From Candidatus Fluviicola riflensis (GTDB taxonomy: Bacteria > Bacteroidota > Bacteroidia > Flavobacteriales_D > Crocinitomicaceae), in NCBI GenBank assembly GCA_002243285.1, contig CP022585.1, positions 4,266,641-4,330,640 of the forward strand: a stretch of DNA of 64,000 bases. The letters run 5' to 3'. The notes below the pieces were generated by a model. The model worked only from the letters and a program-made list of their open reading frames with translations, ran no database searches and was not told the origin of the DNA. Positions 38,081 to 45,584 of this stretch are shown piece after piece; positions within the stretch are counted from its first letter, which is position 1; each line of letters begins with the position of its first letter. A program made the position numbers and the translations under genes.

Positions 38081-39203
38081 ACTTTCTTGTGATAAGACTC
38101 AGAAAAGTCGAACGATTAATTCCCGTTGTTTTGATTTCAGGGTAATAATCAGTGAAACTAACCGGAACTTTGATTTTTTTGCGTTTGTCCCACTGCATTC
38201 TGTAGGCGTTGATACCCGTTTCAGAAACTTCTATGTAGTCCATTTCCTGTTTAGTATGCGTTTTCCAGAAATAAGATGCCACATTTCTTCCTGCCAGCGC
38301 ATTGGCTTTCCGGCGTTCCGAGATTACCCAGTTTTTCCAAAGAATGTCAAGATCGTTCCGGAATTCCAAGGGTTGAAACTGCCGGATCAACGCATTTCGA
38401 AGGCCATTGTCGACAAAATAGATGGTGTGGCTTTTTTTCAGTTCGTAACGATGATTGTTGAAATAGCTCGGCAAGACAAATAACAATTGTGTTTTTTCGA
38501 GCAATTGAATGTAGCGTTCCACCGTTTCGTTGTCCAAACCGCATTTGCGGCCCAATTCGTTATAACTGATTGCCTGGCCGATGTTAAACGCCAGCAAACG
38601 CAGCAATTGAATGAGTTGCTCACTTTTGTTGATGCGATCAGCGGCTCCCAGTTGTGTAAAAACACTTTCTTCCAACAGTTGGATCAACAGTGTTTCGGCA
38701 TTTTCCGGATTGGCAACAATTTCGGGGTAATAACCAAAAACCAACCGTCGTTCTACTTCTTTTTCTTCTTCGCCCATGCCGGTTGCCTGCACCATTTCAG
38801 GATAGGAATACGGAAAAAGTACCAGTTCCAGTCCCTGATAACGCAAAGCTTCCCAGAGTTCTTCCTGAAGTGCCGGTTCAAACGAACAGCATAGAACGAG
38901 GTTTTCAACGGCGTCATTCCCCAACACCTCATCAATAATAGCCTGTAATCGGCCCAGATACTGAGCTTCCTCTAAAACAATGATGGAAAACCCGCTTGTT
39001 ACAGTTTGAAAATCAGAAACCTCATCGATCGTTTTGCGTTGCTTTTTGTCAGCACAATCGATGGTAATCGTTTGTTGGCTTTTTGGGCCAAGAACTTCGG
39101 CAAGGAGTGTTTTTCTTCCGGATTTCCTTGGGCCGCGCAGTACTACTATTTTACTTTCGGCTAACTTTTGTTGAAGAACTGGCTGAAGCGCTCGTTTGAT
39201 CAT
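38079..39203 (-). CDS. AAA_14/DUF4143-type ATPase-like protein with degenerate P-loop
   Basis: 374 aa. The order AAA_14 (1-150) then DUF4143 (~200-350) is clear: VVLRGPRKSGRKTLL in the P-loop position, SIIVLEEAQYLGRLQAII in the Walker B position, and IYFVDNGLRNALI...SYFWKTHTKQEMDYIEV in the C-terminal domain. The P-loop reads GxxxxGRKT instead of GxxxxGKT (Arg30 where Lys is expected), Walker B has Glu-Glu rather than Asp-Glu, and the usual LTGSS sensor is LCCSF. ATP hydrolysis is therefore doubtful. The family is common in Bacteroidota and its role is not established. It has its own -7 box. Confidence 0.82.
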   Translation of the reverse strand: MIKRALQPVLQQKLAESKIVVLRGPRKSGRKTLLAEVLGPKSQQTITIDCADKKQRKTIDEVSDFQTVTSGFSIIVLEEAQYLGRLQAIIDEVLGNDAVENLVLCCSFEPALQEELWEALRYQGLELVLFPYSYPEMVQATGMGEEEKEVERRLVFGYYPEIVANPENAETLLIQLLEESVFTQLGAADRINKSEQLIQLLRLLAFNIGQAISYNELGRKCGLDNETVERYIQLLEKTQLLFVLPSYFNNHRYELKKSHTIYFVDNGLRNALIRQFQPLEFRNDLDILWKNWVISERRKANALAGRNVASYFWKTHTKQEMDYIEVSETGINAYRMQWDKRKKIKVPVSFTDYYPEIKTTGINRSTFLSLITRK

Positions 39204-39219
39204 TGATTGGAATTTTGAT

Positions 39220-39227
39220 CAAAACTA
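39220..39227 (-). promoter_or_regulatory. -7 promoter box of the AAA/DUF4143 gene
   Basis: The minus strand reads TAGTTTTG, matching TAnnTTTG, 17 nt before the ATG at 39203. No -33 TTTG is seen at 19 nt. Confidence 0.45.
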
Positions 39228-39271
39228 AGTCGTTTATCGATTTATTGTGTTGATTTCTGCGAAAAAAAAGT

Positions 39272-39422
39272 GATGTTGGATTTTTGATGCTTGATTTTTG
39301 ATGAACGTTTATGGTAAAAAAATTGCTTAAGGACTGAAAACCAAAATAATCTGACTTTGTTTATTTTCTCCAAAAGTTTAGGAAAATCTTAATCAAAAAT
39401 CAAGCATCCAACATCAAAAATT
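39272..39422. repeat. Intergenic inverted repeat, family 1 (copy E)
   Basis: GATGCTTGATTTTTGAT (39286-39302) is perfectly complementary to 39392-39408. GATGTTGGAT (39272-39281) also pairs within the outer part of the right arm. The right arm runs into the last codons and stop of the TraB-like gene (39414). Confidence 0.85.
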
Positions 39423-40661
39423 CGTCAAAGTGAGTCGATCAAAATATTTCTTCGGCCTGTCAGAGTGCATGAACTTATTACCGCCATAACAAACCATAAT
39501 ATAAGCTTTGTTATCATGGATAAAAATGCGGCGCCATTGTAAACCCTTCCATTCGTCATGCACCATGCCTTCAATTGCTTCAATTCCGTTTGGAAGAGTG
39601 AGTTCAACCGGCCGCTGACGCTGATTGTCGATGAATTGTTTTTTGTAGCTGCTCAGTGTTTCATCTGCCGAACGAATGATGAGCTCATACGTATTTCCCT
39701 GGCCCAATTCCTGGTAAACGAAACGGTAATCTTCCTGCGAAGCAAACTCAAGCGGTTTTCCCGAAAGCGGAATGGAAAAACCAAACGTATCACTTTCAAC
39801 GGTATAAACGCGCCAGCTGGTCACCGTTTGCTGAGCAGGAGTTGGTTCCGTACTATATGTTGCTTTTACCGGACGCACGGTATAACCTTTTGAACGGAGC
39901 AATTGCAAAATCCCGTCGGTTCCGTGCAAATGTCCTGATCCGACCGCACAAAACACGGATTGTTTGCGCATCAGCGTGTCCAATCCGTTGGCCATGACTA
40001 CATTTCGTCGGGTAATCAATGCATCGTAAGCTCCGGGAACATTTTCCAGTTGTGATTTCAGCATTTTGCTCAACGTTGCAATATCCCCCTGAATATAGGA
40101 TTGCACAAATGCTTCTTTCGAAAAAAGCAAGCTCGAAAGTGCAGTGCGCGCGGTAATGTTGCTGATTTTTTCAACTGCTTTTAACTGATCTTCCAAACCT
40201 TCGAGCGGATAAAATTTCTTTCCGGCGCAGTAACCGGTTTGCTGCAGCCACGCGTCGATAAATTGCGGACGGCCATCTTCATTTCCGTAAACCGTTGTGG
40301 TTGCTTCGCGCGAATTGGTATATGGTTTGTTTTTGGAAAGAATTTCAAGATCGAAAAGGTCCAGGCGCACATCATATTCGTCAAACAAAGCCGAAACATC
40401 AGTTTCCAGAACGACGGCATCCGCTTTTTCAAAAGCCACATACAAACTATCGGGAAACTGAAACAATCGTGGGTCGTTGGAATGCATACTGCCAAACAAA
40501 TAGCTCGGTTTTTTCAATCCTTTTCCTTTGATTTCCCACAATAGCTGATATTCGGGCGTGTCTTGTGCCAGCGAAAATTTCCCTGTTAAAAGGAGTGCTA
40601 TGAGGAATATTTGTTTCACGTGTTTGTCCGTTAGACGTTTACAACGTTCAAACGTATGCAT
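39414..40661 (-). CDS. TraB/GumN family protein
   Basis: 415 aa from the ATG at 40661. A GTG at 40619 would give a tidier signal peptide (KQIFLIALLLTGKFSLAQ) and is a real alternative; a GTG at 40700 overlaps hutI. TraB/GumN features are LLWEIKGKGLKKPSYLFGSMH near the start, DAVVLETD, and CAVGSGHLHGTDGILQLLRSKGYTV, which carry the conserved GS.H, E and GxxHL residues of this putative metalloprotease-like superfamily. A C-terminal extension (~300-415) resembles no domain I know. It lies directly downstream of hutI and is probably co-transcribed. The function is uncertain. Confidence 0.82.
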   Translation of the reverse strand: MHTFERCKRLTDKHVKQIFLIALLLTGKFSLAQDTPEYQLLWEIKGKGLKKPSYLFGSMHSNDPRLFQFPDSLYVAFEKADAVVLETDVSALFDEYDVRLDLFDLEILSKNKPYTNSREATTTVYGNEDGRPQFIDAWLQQTGYCAGKKFYPLEGLEDQLKAVEKISNITARTALSSLLFSKEAFVQSYIQGDIATLSKMLKSQLENVPGAYDALITRRNVVMANGLDTLMRKQSVFCAVGSGHLHGTDGILQLLRSKGYTVRPVKATYSTEPTPAQQTVTSWRVYTVESDTFGFSIPLSGKPLEFASQEDYRFVYQELGQGNTYELIIRSADETLSSYKKQFIDNQRQRPVELTLPNGIEAIEGMVHDEWKGLQWRRIFIHDNKAYIMVCYGGNKFMHSDRPKKYFDRLTLTNF

Positions 40662-40693
40662 TTTTGGCTGGTCCGCGGAAAATTTCACCTGTT

Positions 40694-41953
40694 TTAACAC
40701 TCTAAGTTGTTTTCAATAATTCCCCCAATAAGCCGATCCACGTGCACATCCCCGAATGCATAGGGAATATAAGCAAGTGAAGGAATTTTCTTCGTGAGAA
40801 TGACTGGAGTAGTTTTGCCCAGAGAAATCGTTCCGTGGGTATTTGATAATCCCATCGCGTAGGCTGCGTTTATCGTGAGGGCATTGAGTGCTTCCTCCGG
40901 TGTCATTTTCATCTTGACACAGCCCAGAGAAAAAATCATGCCTAAATTATCGCATGGTGTGGAACCGGGGTTAAAATCGCTCGCCAACGCAACAGGAAGT
41001 CCGGAATCGATCATGCCACGCGCATTGCCAAACGGAATACTTAAGAAATGCGAGCAGCCTGGAAGCAAGGTTGGCATACAACCACTGTCTTTCAACGCAG
41101 CAAGATCCGCTTCGTCGCATTCCTCCAAATGATCAACTGATAAAGCGCCACATTCTATCGCTGCTTTTACGCCACCGAGTACCGAAAACTGGTTCACGTG
41201 TACTTTCGGGATCAAACCGTATTGTTTGCCGGCCTGCAAAATGCGCGTCATTTCGTCTACCGAGAAATAATTACGTTCGCAAAACACATCGATGTAGTCG
41301 GCCAGTTTCTCTTCAGCGATTTTCGGAAGCATTTCTTCGATAATCAGCTTGATGTACGCTTCGTGATCTTCTTTATACGCTTTGGGAAAGGCGTGTGCTC
41401 CCAGGAATGTTGCTTTAATTACAATTCCGGCTTCGTTTTTCAGCCGTTTGATCACACGGAGCATTTTCAGCTCAGCATCAACGCTCAGGCCATACCCCGA
41501 TTTAATCTCTATAGCTCCGGTACCGTAACTTTTCATGCGTTCGATCCGCACCAATGCTTCTTCAAACAACTGATCTTCTGACATATTTGCCAGTTTTCCG
41601 GCCGAATTGAGAATGCCACCACCTTTCAGGGCAATTTCTTCATAGGTAAGTCCATTGATACGATCTACGAATTCTTCTTCGCGGCTTGCCGCAAAAACCG
41701 TGTGCGTGTGCGAATCACAAAACGCCGGAAACACAAAGCATCCTTCGGCGTCGATGATTTCCAAATCACGCCAATCAGTGATTCCGCCCCACTCGCTCAT
41801 CGGGCCATAAGCCACAATCACACCATCTTCCAGCGCCAGGAAAGCATCTTCGATTGCGGGCACCGTTTTCATTGCTGGTCCGGCCACATATTTCGGGAAA
41901 TCCTCGCCTACTTGCAGCAATGACTTGATGTTTTTGATTAAAATTTTCGCCAT
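40694..41953 (-). CDS. hutI: Imidazolonepropionase
   Basis: 419 aa, the usual length. It hydrolyses 4-imidazolone-5-propanoate to formiminoglutamate in histidine degradation. Amidohydrolase metal ligands are in FCDSHTHTVFAA, FLGAHAFP, KVHVNQF and SVDHLEECDEAD, with the late Asp in ALASDFNPGSTP. The other hut genes are not in this window, so the pathway is split or completed elsewhere. It is followed by the TraB-like gene. Confidence 0.96.
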   Translation of the reverse strand: MAKILIKNIKSLLQVGEDFPKYVAGPAMKTVPAIEDAFLALEDGVIVAYGPMSEWGGITDWRDLEIIDAEGCFVFPAFCDSHTHTVFAASREEEFVDRINGLTYEEIALKGGGILNSAGKLANMSEDQLFEEALVRIERMKSYGTGAIEIKSGYGLSVDAELKMLRVIKRLKNEAGIVIKATFLGAHAFPKAYKEDHEAYIKLIIEEMLPKIAEEKLADYIDVFCERNYFSVDEMTRILQAGKQYGLIPKVHVNQFSVLGGVKAAIECGALSVDHLEECDEADLAALKDSGCMPTLLPGCSHFLSIPFGNARGMIDSGLPVALASDFNPGSTPCDNLGMIFSLGCVKMKMTPEEALNALTINAAYAMGLSNTHGTISLGKTTPVILTKKIPSLAYIPYAFGDVHVDRLIGGIIENNLEC

Positions 41954-41989
41954 GATGATGCAATTTTACGGAATATCTGTCTATGTCTC

Positions 41990-42524
41990 CCACAGATGCG
42001 CAGATTTCCGCGCTCCTAACGGCAGCGCTTTTTTACATTGAATTGATAAATTATAGTGCCATCCGTTTTGTGTAAATCATCTTTTTGAGTAAATTGAATA
42101 GAATGAAAACATTTATTCTTAAAGAAGAGACTTATCAAATTATTGGTCTTTGCATGGATGTCCACTCTGAATTGGGCCGCGGTTTTACTGAAATTGTTTA
42201 TAAAGATGCGCTCGAATATGAGTTCAAAACAAGAAACATTCCTTTTGAACGAGAAAAGGAATTTGTGGTCCGCTACAGAGACATTATTTTACCTCACAAA
42301 TACCATGCTGATTTTTTAGTAATGAATAACATTATTCTGGAAGTCAAAACGGTTAATTTATTGGCAAAAGAACACATGGAACAAACCATAAACTATCTAT
42401 GTGCTTCGGGATTAAATGTTGGTCTGCTTGTCAATTTCCGTAATAGCAAACTTGAATACAAGCGTTTGGTGTATTAATTCATTTAGCGCTGCCGTTAGGA
42501 GCGCGGAAATCTGCGCATCTGTGG
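41990..42524. mobile_element. Inverted-repeat-bounded GxxExxY element
   Basis: About 40 nt at 41990-42029 (CACAGATGCGCAGATTTCCG continuing to GGCAGCGCT) is the reverse complement of 42485-42524, with no mismatch seen. Between the arms is a single small gene, the GxxExxY PD-(D/E)XK-like protein. There is no transposase. Such a compact unit, gene plus long terminal repeats, looks like a non-autonomous or unconventional mobile element. A degraded relative of the end sequence is at 23823-23860. The left boundary is uncertain by one base. Confidence 0.7.
42103..42477 (+). CDS. GxxExxY protein (PD-(D/E)XK nuclease-like)
   Basis: 124 aa from the ATG at 42103; a TTG 18 nt earlier is possible. The name-giving motif is G27-FTEIV-Y33. 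A PD-(D/E)XK-type core is visible as Glu30, Asp70 (YHADFLV) and Glu80-x-Lys82 (ILEVK), followed by QTINYL and the C-terminal FRNSKLEYKRLVY typical of the family. These residues would make a metal-dependent nuclease-type site, but no activity is established for the family to my knowledge. It is the only gene between the long inverted repeats of the surrounding element and has no relation to flanking genes. Confidence 0.92.
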   Translation: MKTFILKEETYQIIGLCMDVHSELGRGFTEIVYKDALEYEFKTRNIPFEREKEFVVRYRDIILPHKYHADFLVMNNIILEVKTVNLLAKEHMEQTINYLCASGLNVGLLVNFRNSKLEYKRLVY

Positions 42525-42540
42525 TAAAATGCTACGTCTA

Positions 42541-43191
42541 TCACTTCAGCTCCTCCAACTGCATTTGATACACCCGTTGCAAGTTCGTGTCGCAAGGTGC
42601 TTTCAGGAATTTTTCCACCAAGTGTTTGAATTGCCTCTTATTGCCGGCGTTTGTTTTATCGAAATTATAGGCCGCCTGCGCTGAAACTAGTTCCTGAAGT
42701 AGTTTGGTGCAATTGATTTTGTTGGAATAACCGCTCTTCTTGTCATCGGTGAGAATGATAAAATTCTCTTCATCGCCTTCCATGTATTTTACAGAGAATG
42801 TTTCACCAATTTGGGGCGGAATTTCCAGCTCATTTGCCGGATAAAACGCATCACCGTTGTTTTCAAAATAGGTCTCCACTGTTTTTCCGCTTTTTGTTTT
42901 GATCAGGCAATGATAATTCACAACTTGTACTTCATTAATCCATGTGTCAGTCGGTTCTAAACGCACAACAACACCCTCGCCTTTAACACCATGATTGTAA
43001 ACGTATTCTGCATTCCAGTCACCGGCATAAATCAGGTTAATGACTCCCCAAACAGGAAGCAACAACGCGAGTTTGGATGCTTTCGGAAAGCGTTTCTTGC
43101 CCAGGTACAGGATCAGCAGCATAGCAAAAACGGAACATGGCAACAATAAAAAAGGATGTTGTGCGCAGAAGTGTAAGAAGTTAGAAGTCAT
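42541..43191 (-). CDS. Hypothetical membrane protein, DUF3592-like
   Basis: 216 aa. Two membrane helices lie at the N-terminus (HPFLLLPCSVFAMLLILYLG and LALLLPVWGVINLIYAG). A beta-rich soluble domain follows (GEGVVVRLEPTDTWINEVQ...VNYHCLIKTKSGKTVETYF...GETFSVKYMEGDEENFI) that resembles DUF3592-type domains, in which a property flagged as G.V and V.Y is conserved. The C-terminus (160-216) is helical and polar. The function is unknown. The stop codon lies 17 nt beyond the GxxExxY element's right repeat. Confidence 0.68.
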   Translation of the reverse strand: MTSNFLHFCAQHPFLLLPCSVFAMLLILYLGKKRFPKASKLALLLPVWGVINLIYAGDWNAEYVYNHGVKGEGVVVRLEPTDTWINEVQVVNYHCLIKTKSGKTVETYFENNGDAFYPANELEIPPQIGETFSVKYMEGDEENFIILTDDKKSGYSNKINCTKLLQELVSAQAAYNFDKTNAGNKRQFKHLVEKFLKAPCDTNLQRVYQMQLEELK

Positions 43192-43215
43192 AGAGTATCA
43201 GTATAGCTTGTACAT

Positions 43216-43223
43216 CAAATGTA
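43216..43223 (-). promoter_or_regulatory. -7 promoter box of the 42541 gene
   Basis: The minus strand reads TACATTTG, matching TAnnTTTG, 25 nt before the ATG at 43191. No clear -33 element. Confidence 0.45.
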
Positions 43224-43335
43224 TTGTTTTCGGTGGATTAGTCGTTAATCGGAGCATTTTCAGCTAATAAAACCGTTCATAAAGTACAACGAAACATCTT
43301 TTTTGTACTTTACATCACCGAATTGTTACTCCAAT

Positions 43336-45414
43336 ATGAACAAACTGTTAACGACACTTCTGTTTTTGGCCGGAAGTCATACCTTTTTTTATGCCCAAAC
43401 CTATAACGGCGGCGGCGGAAATGTCCTTGATAATCAAACGGTTGACATTCCGATTATTGTATCGGGATTATCACCCACAACCATTGATACCACCAACTTC
43501 GGACTGGAACAGGTGTGCATTAATCTTACTCATACCTGGGATTCCGATCTGACGATTCGCATTGTAGCCCCCGACGGTACAACCGCTATTTTGGCAGACG
43601 GTGTGGGCGGTGATCAGGACAATTTTACCAATACTTGCTTTCGCTGGGATGCTGCCACAAGCATCGGCGCGGCATCGGCTCCTTTTTCGGGAACATATAA
43701 ACCTTCCGGACAAATAGGATTGGTCAACAACGGCCAAACCGGAAACGGAACCTGGAAGATCAGTGTTTCGGACAACGCAGGTGGCGATGAAGGTGCTGTA
43801 ACAAACTGCTCCATTACCTTTGGGAATAATCCCGCGACTTATTTTGCCTTTTCAGAATCGGATTTGCCCATCGTGATCATCAACACCAATGGCGGAACAA
43901 TCACCGATGATCCGAAAATAATGGCCGATATGGGAATCATTGACAACGGGCCGGGAGTCCGGAATTATGTAACGGACCCCAAAAACGATTATAACGGAAA
44001 AATCGGTATCGAAATTCGCGGTAATTATTCTGCTTCGCTTCCGCAAAAACCTTATGCGTTTGACTTGTGGGATGTGAATGGGATCAGTATCGATTCATCG
44101 ATCCTGGGAATGCCGGCGGAATCAGATTGGCTCTTACTGGCAACTTACAATGATAAATCATTTGCCCGCAATGCGTTACCTTTTCATTTGTACGATTCTA
44201 TGGGCCATTATTCCGTGCGTTCGCGATTGGTGGATGTGGTGATCAATGGCGAATACCGTGGGATTTATCAATTGGCGGAAAAAGTCAAACGCGATTCAAA
44301 CCGTGTGGATGTTCCGAAATTAACCGCAACAGAAATTGCCGGTGTTGATGTTACTGGTGGCTACATTCTGAGAATCGATTATTGGGATGGCAGCAATTCA
44401 TGGCAATTGAACAATAGTCCTATTGGTTTTCCAGGCCTGGACGTACACATGGTCTATTATTATCCGAAACCGGAAGATTTGGTCATTCAGCAGAAAACCT
44501 ACATTCAGAACTTTATCGATGCATTTGAAACGGCGCTTTACGGACTTAATTTCGACGATCCTGTAAACGGCTATCGTCAATACATCAGCACGTCTACTTT
44601 CATCGATTATTTCATTATCAGCGAAGTAACACGCAACGTGGACGGTTACAAAAAGAGCCGCTTTTTCTATAAAGATAAAGACCATGTTGATGGTACTTTC
44701 CGCAAGTTGAAAGCTGGGCCAGTTTGGGATTTTGACTGGTCGCTGAAAGATATTGATGCCGGTTCCGACGACGGTTCGGGCTTTATGTATGGATTATGCG
44801 ACCAAGACCTCAATGCACCCGGTTGGTACATTCGTTTGTTGCAGGATACCCTTTTTGCTAATGAATTGCGTTGTCGTTACGATGATTTGCGCCGGAGCAT
44901 TTTGAGCGAAAGCTACTTGTACAGCAACGTCGATTCGATCGCAGCGCTGGTAGATGAAAGCCAGGCTTGGCATTACCAGGTTTGGGGTCACATGGGACAA
45001 TCGTCTGGAACACCTGAAGTGCAGGCTCCAAGTCAAAGCTACGCCGAGGAAGTTCAACGTTTAAAAGACTGGCTGGATCGTCGCCTGACGTGGCTGGACG
45101 CTAATATGCCGGGAACTCTGAACGGTTGCAGCATGGCCAGTATGAACCAACTGGCAGGAAATGCGCAGATTGTTGCTTATCCGAATCCATTTGACAACAC
45201 ATTGCTCATCGAATGGCCTTCGGGCGATTTAACGGGCTGCACCCTGCGTTTGCACGATGAAACCGGACGCCTTTTCCGCGAAATGGTGATCAATAAAGAT
45301 GATTTGTTTAACGGTTCTTTCGGATTGACCGGCTTGTCAGAGCTCTCACAAGGTGTTTATTTTGTGGAATTGACACGTGGAGATGATCAGCGAATGTTGA
45401 AGGTGATGAAATAG
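43336..45414 (+). CDS. CotH-kinase family T9SS-secreted protein with P-domain
   Basis: 692 aa from the ATG at 43336, which opens the signal peptide MNKLLTTLLFLAGSHTFFYAQ. Residues ~30-160 are a proprotein-convertase P-domain-like beta sandwich (VCINLTHTWDSDLTIRIVAPDGT, NNGQTGNGTWKISVSDNAGGDEG). Residues ~185-590 are a CotH domain (IEIRGNYSASLPQKPYAFDLWD, LLATYNDKSFARNALPFHLYD, NGEYRGIYQLAEKVKRD, GPVWDFDWSLKDID). The last ~80 residues are a T9SS sorting domain (AYPNPFDNTLLIEW...GVYFVELTR). CotH of Bacillus spores is an atypical protein kinase; whether this secreted version phosphorylates anything is unknown. Confidence 0.9.
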   Translation: MNKLLTTLLFLAGSHTFFYAQTYNGGGGNVLDNQTVDIPIIVSGLSPTTIDTTNFGLEQVCINLTHTWDSDLTIRIVAPDGTTAILADGVGGDQDNFTNTCFRWDAATSIGAASAPFSGTYKPSGQIGLVNNGQTGNGTWKISVSDNAGGDEGAVTNCSITFGNNPATYFAFSESDLPIVIINTNGGTITDDPKIMADMGIIDNGPGVRNYVTDPKNDYNGKIGIEIRGNYSASLPQKPYAFDLWDVNGISIDSSILGMPAESDWLLLATYNDKSFARNALPFHLYDSMGHYSVRSRLVDVVINGEYRGIYQLAEKVKRDSNRVDVPKLTATEIAGVDVTGGYILRIDYWDGSNSWQLNNSPIGFPGLDVHMVYYYPKPEDLVIQQKTYIQNFIDAFETALYGLNFDDPVNGYRQYISTSTFIDYFIISEVTRNVDGYKKSRFFYKDKDHVDGTFRKLKAGPVWDFDWSLKDIDAGSDDGSGFMYGLCDQDLNAPGWYIRLLQDTLFANELRCRYDDLRRSILSESYLYSNVDSIAALVDESQAWHYQVWGHMGQSSGTPEVQAPSQSYAEEVQRLKDWLDRRLTWLDANMPGTLNGCSMASMNQLAGNAQIVAYPNPFDNTLLIEWPSGDLTGCTLRLHDETGRLFREMVINKDDLFNGSFGLTGLSELSQGVYFVELTRGDDQRMLKVMK

Positions 45415-45432
45415 GTTATCAAGTTGGTTGGT

Positions 45433-45486
45433 TTTCTAAGTTTATTGAGTTTTTCAGAGAACTTACGAACTCAATAAACTTAGAAA
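45433..45486. repeat. Intergenic inverted repeat, family 2 (long copy), likely terminator
   Basis: TTTCTAAGTTTATTGAGTT (45433-45451) is perfectly complementary to 45468-45486, a 19-bp stem with a 16-nt loop. Outer words TTGGTT/AACCAA (around 45424 and 45496) extend the pairing after an internal loop. It begins 19 nt after the CotH gene stop. Confidence 0.88.
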
Positions 45487-45584
45487 CTCAAGAATTAACC
45501 AATTCGAAAATTCTCCTGGCGAAAATGGGGTTCATTTAATTTTTTGAATTAATTTAGGTATTACACACACTATACCTAATAGCT

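Noticed and set aside
38487-38894. 135-aa plus-strand ORF
   Set aside because: Fully antisense to the AAA/DUF4143 gene; low-complexity Phe/Gln-rich translation typical of a reverse frame.
39414-40700. GTG at 40700 as start of the TraB-like protein
   Set aside because: It overlaps hutI and places 27-40 polar residues before the signal peptide; ATG at 40661 or GTG at 40619 fits better.
41990-42524. Calling the GxxExxY unit a conventional insertion sequence
   Set aside because: The only gene is not a transposase and no adjacent target duplication is evident, so it is reported as an unclassified element.
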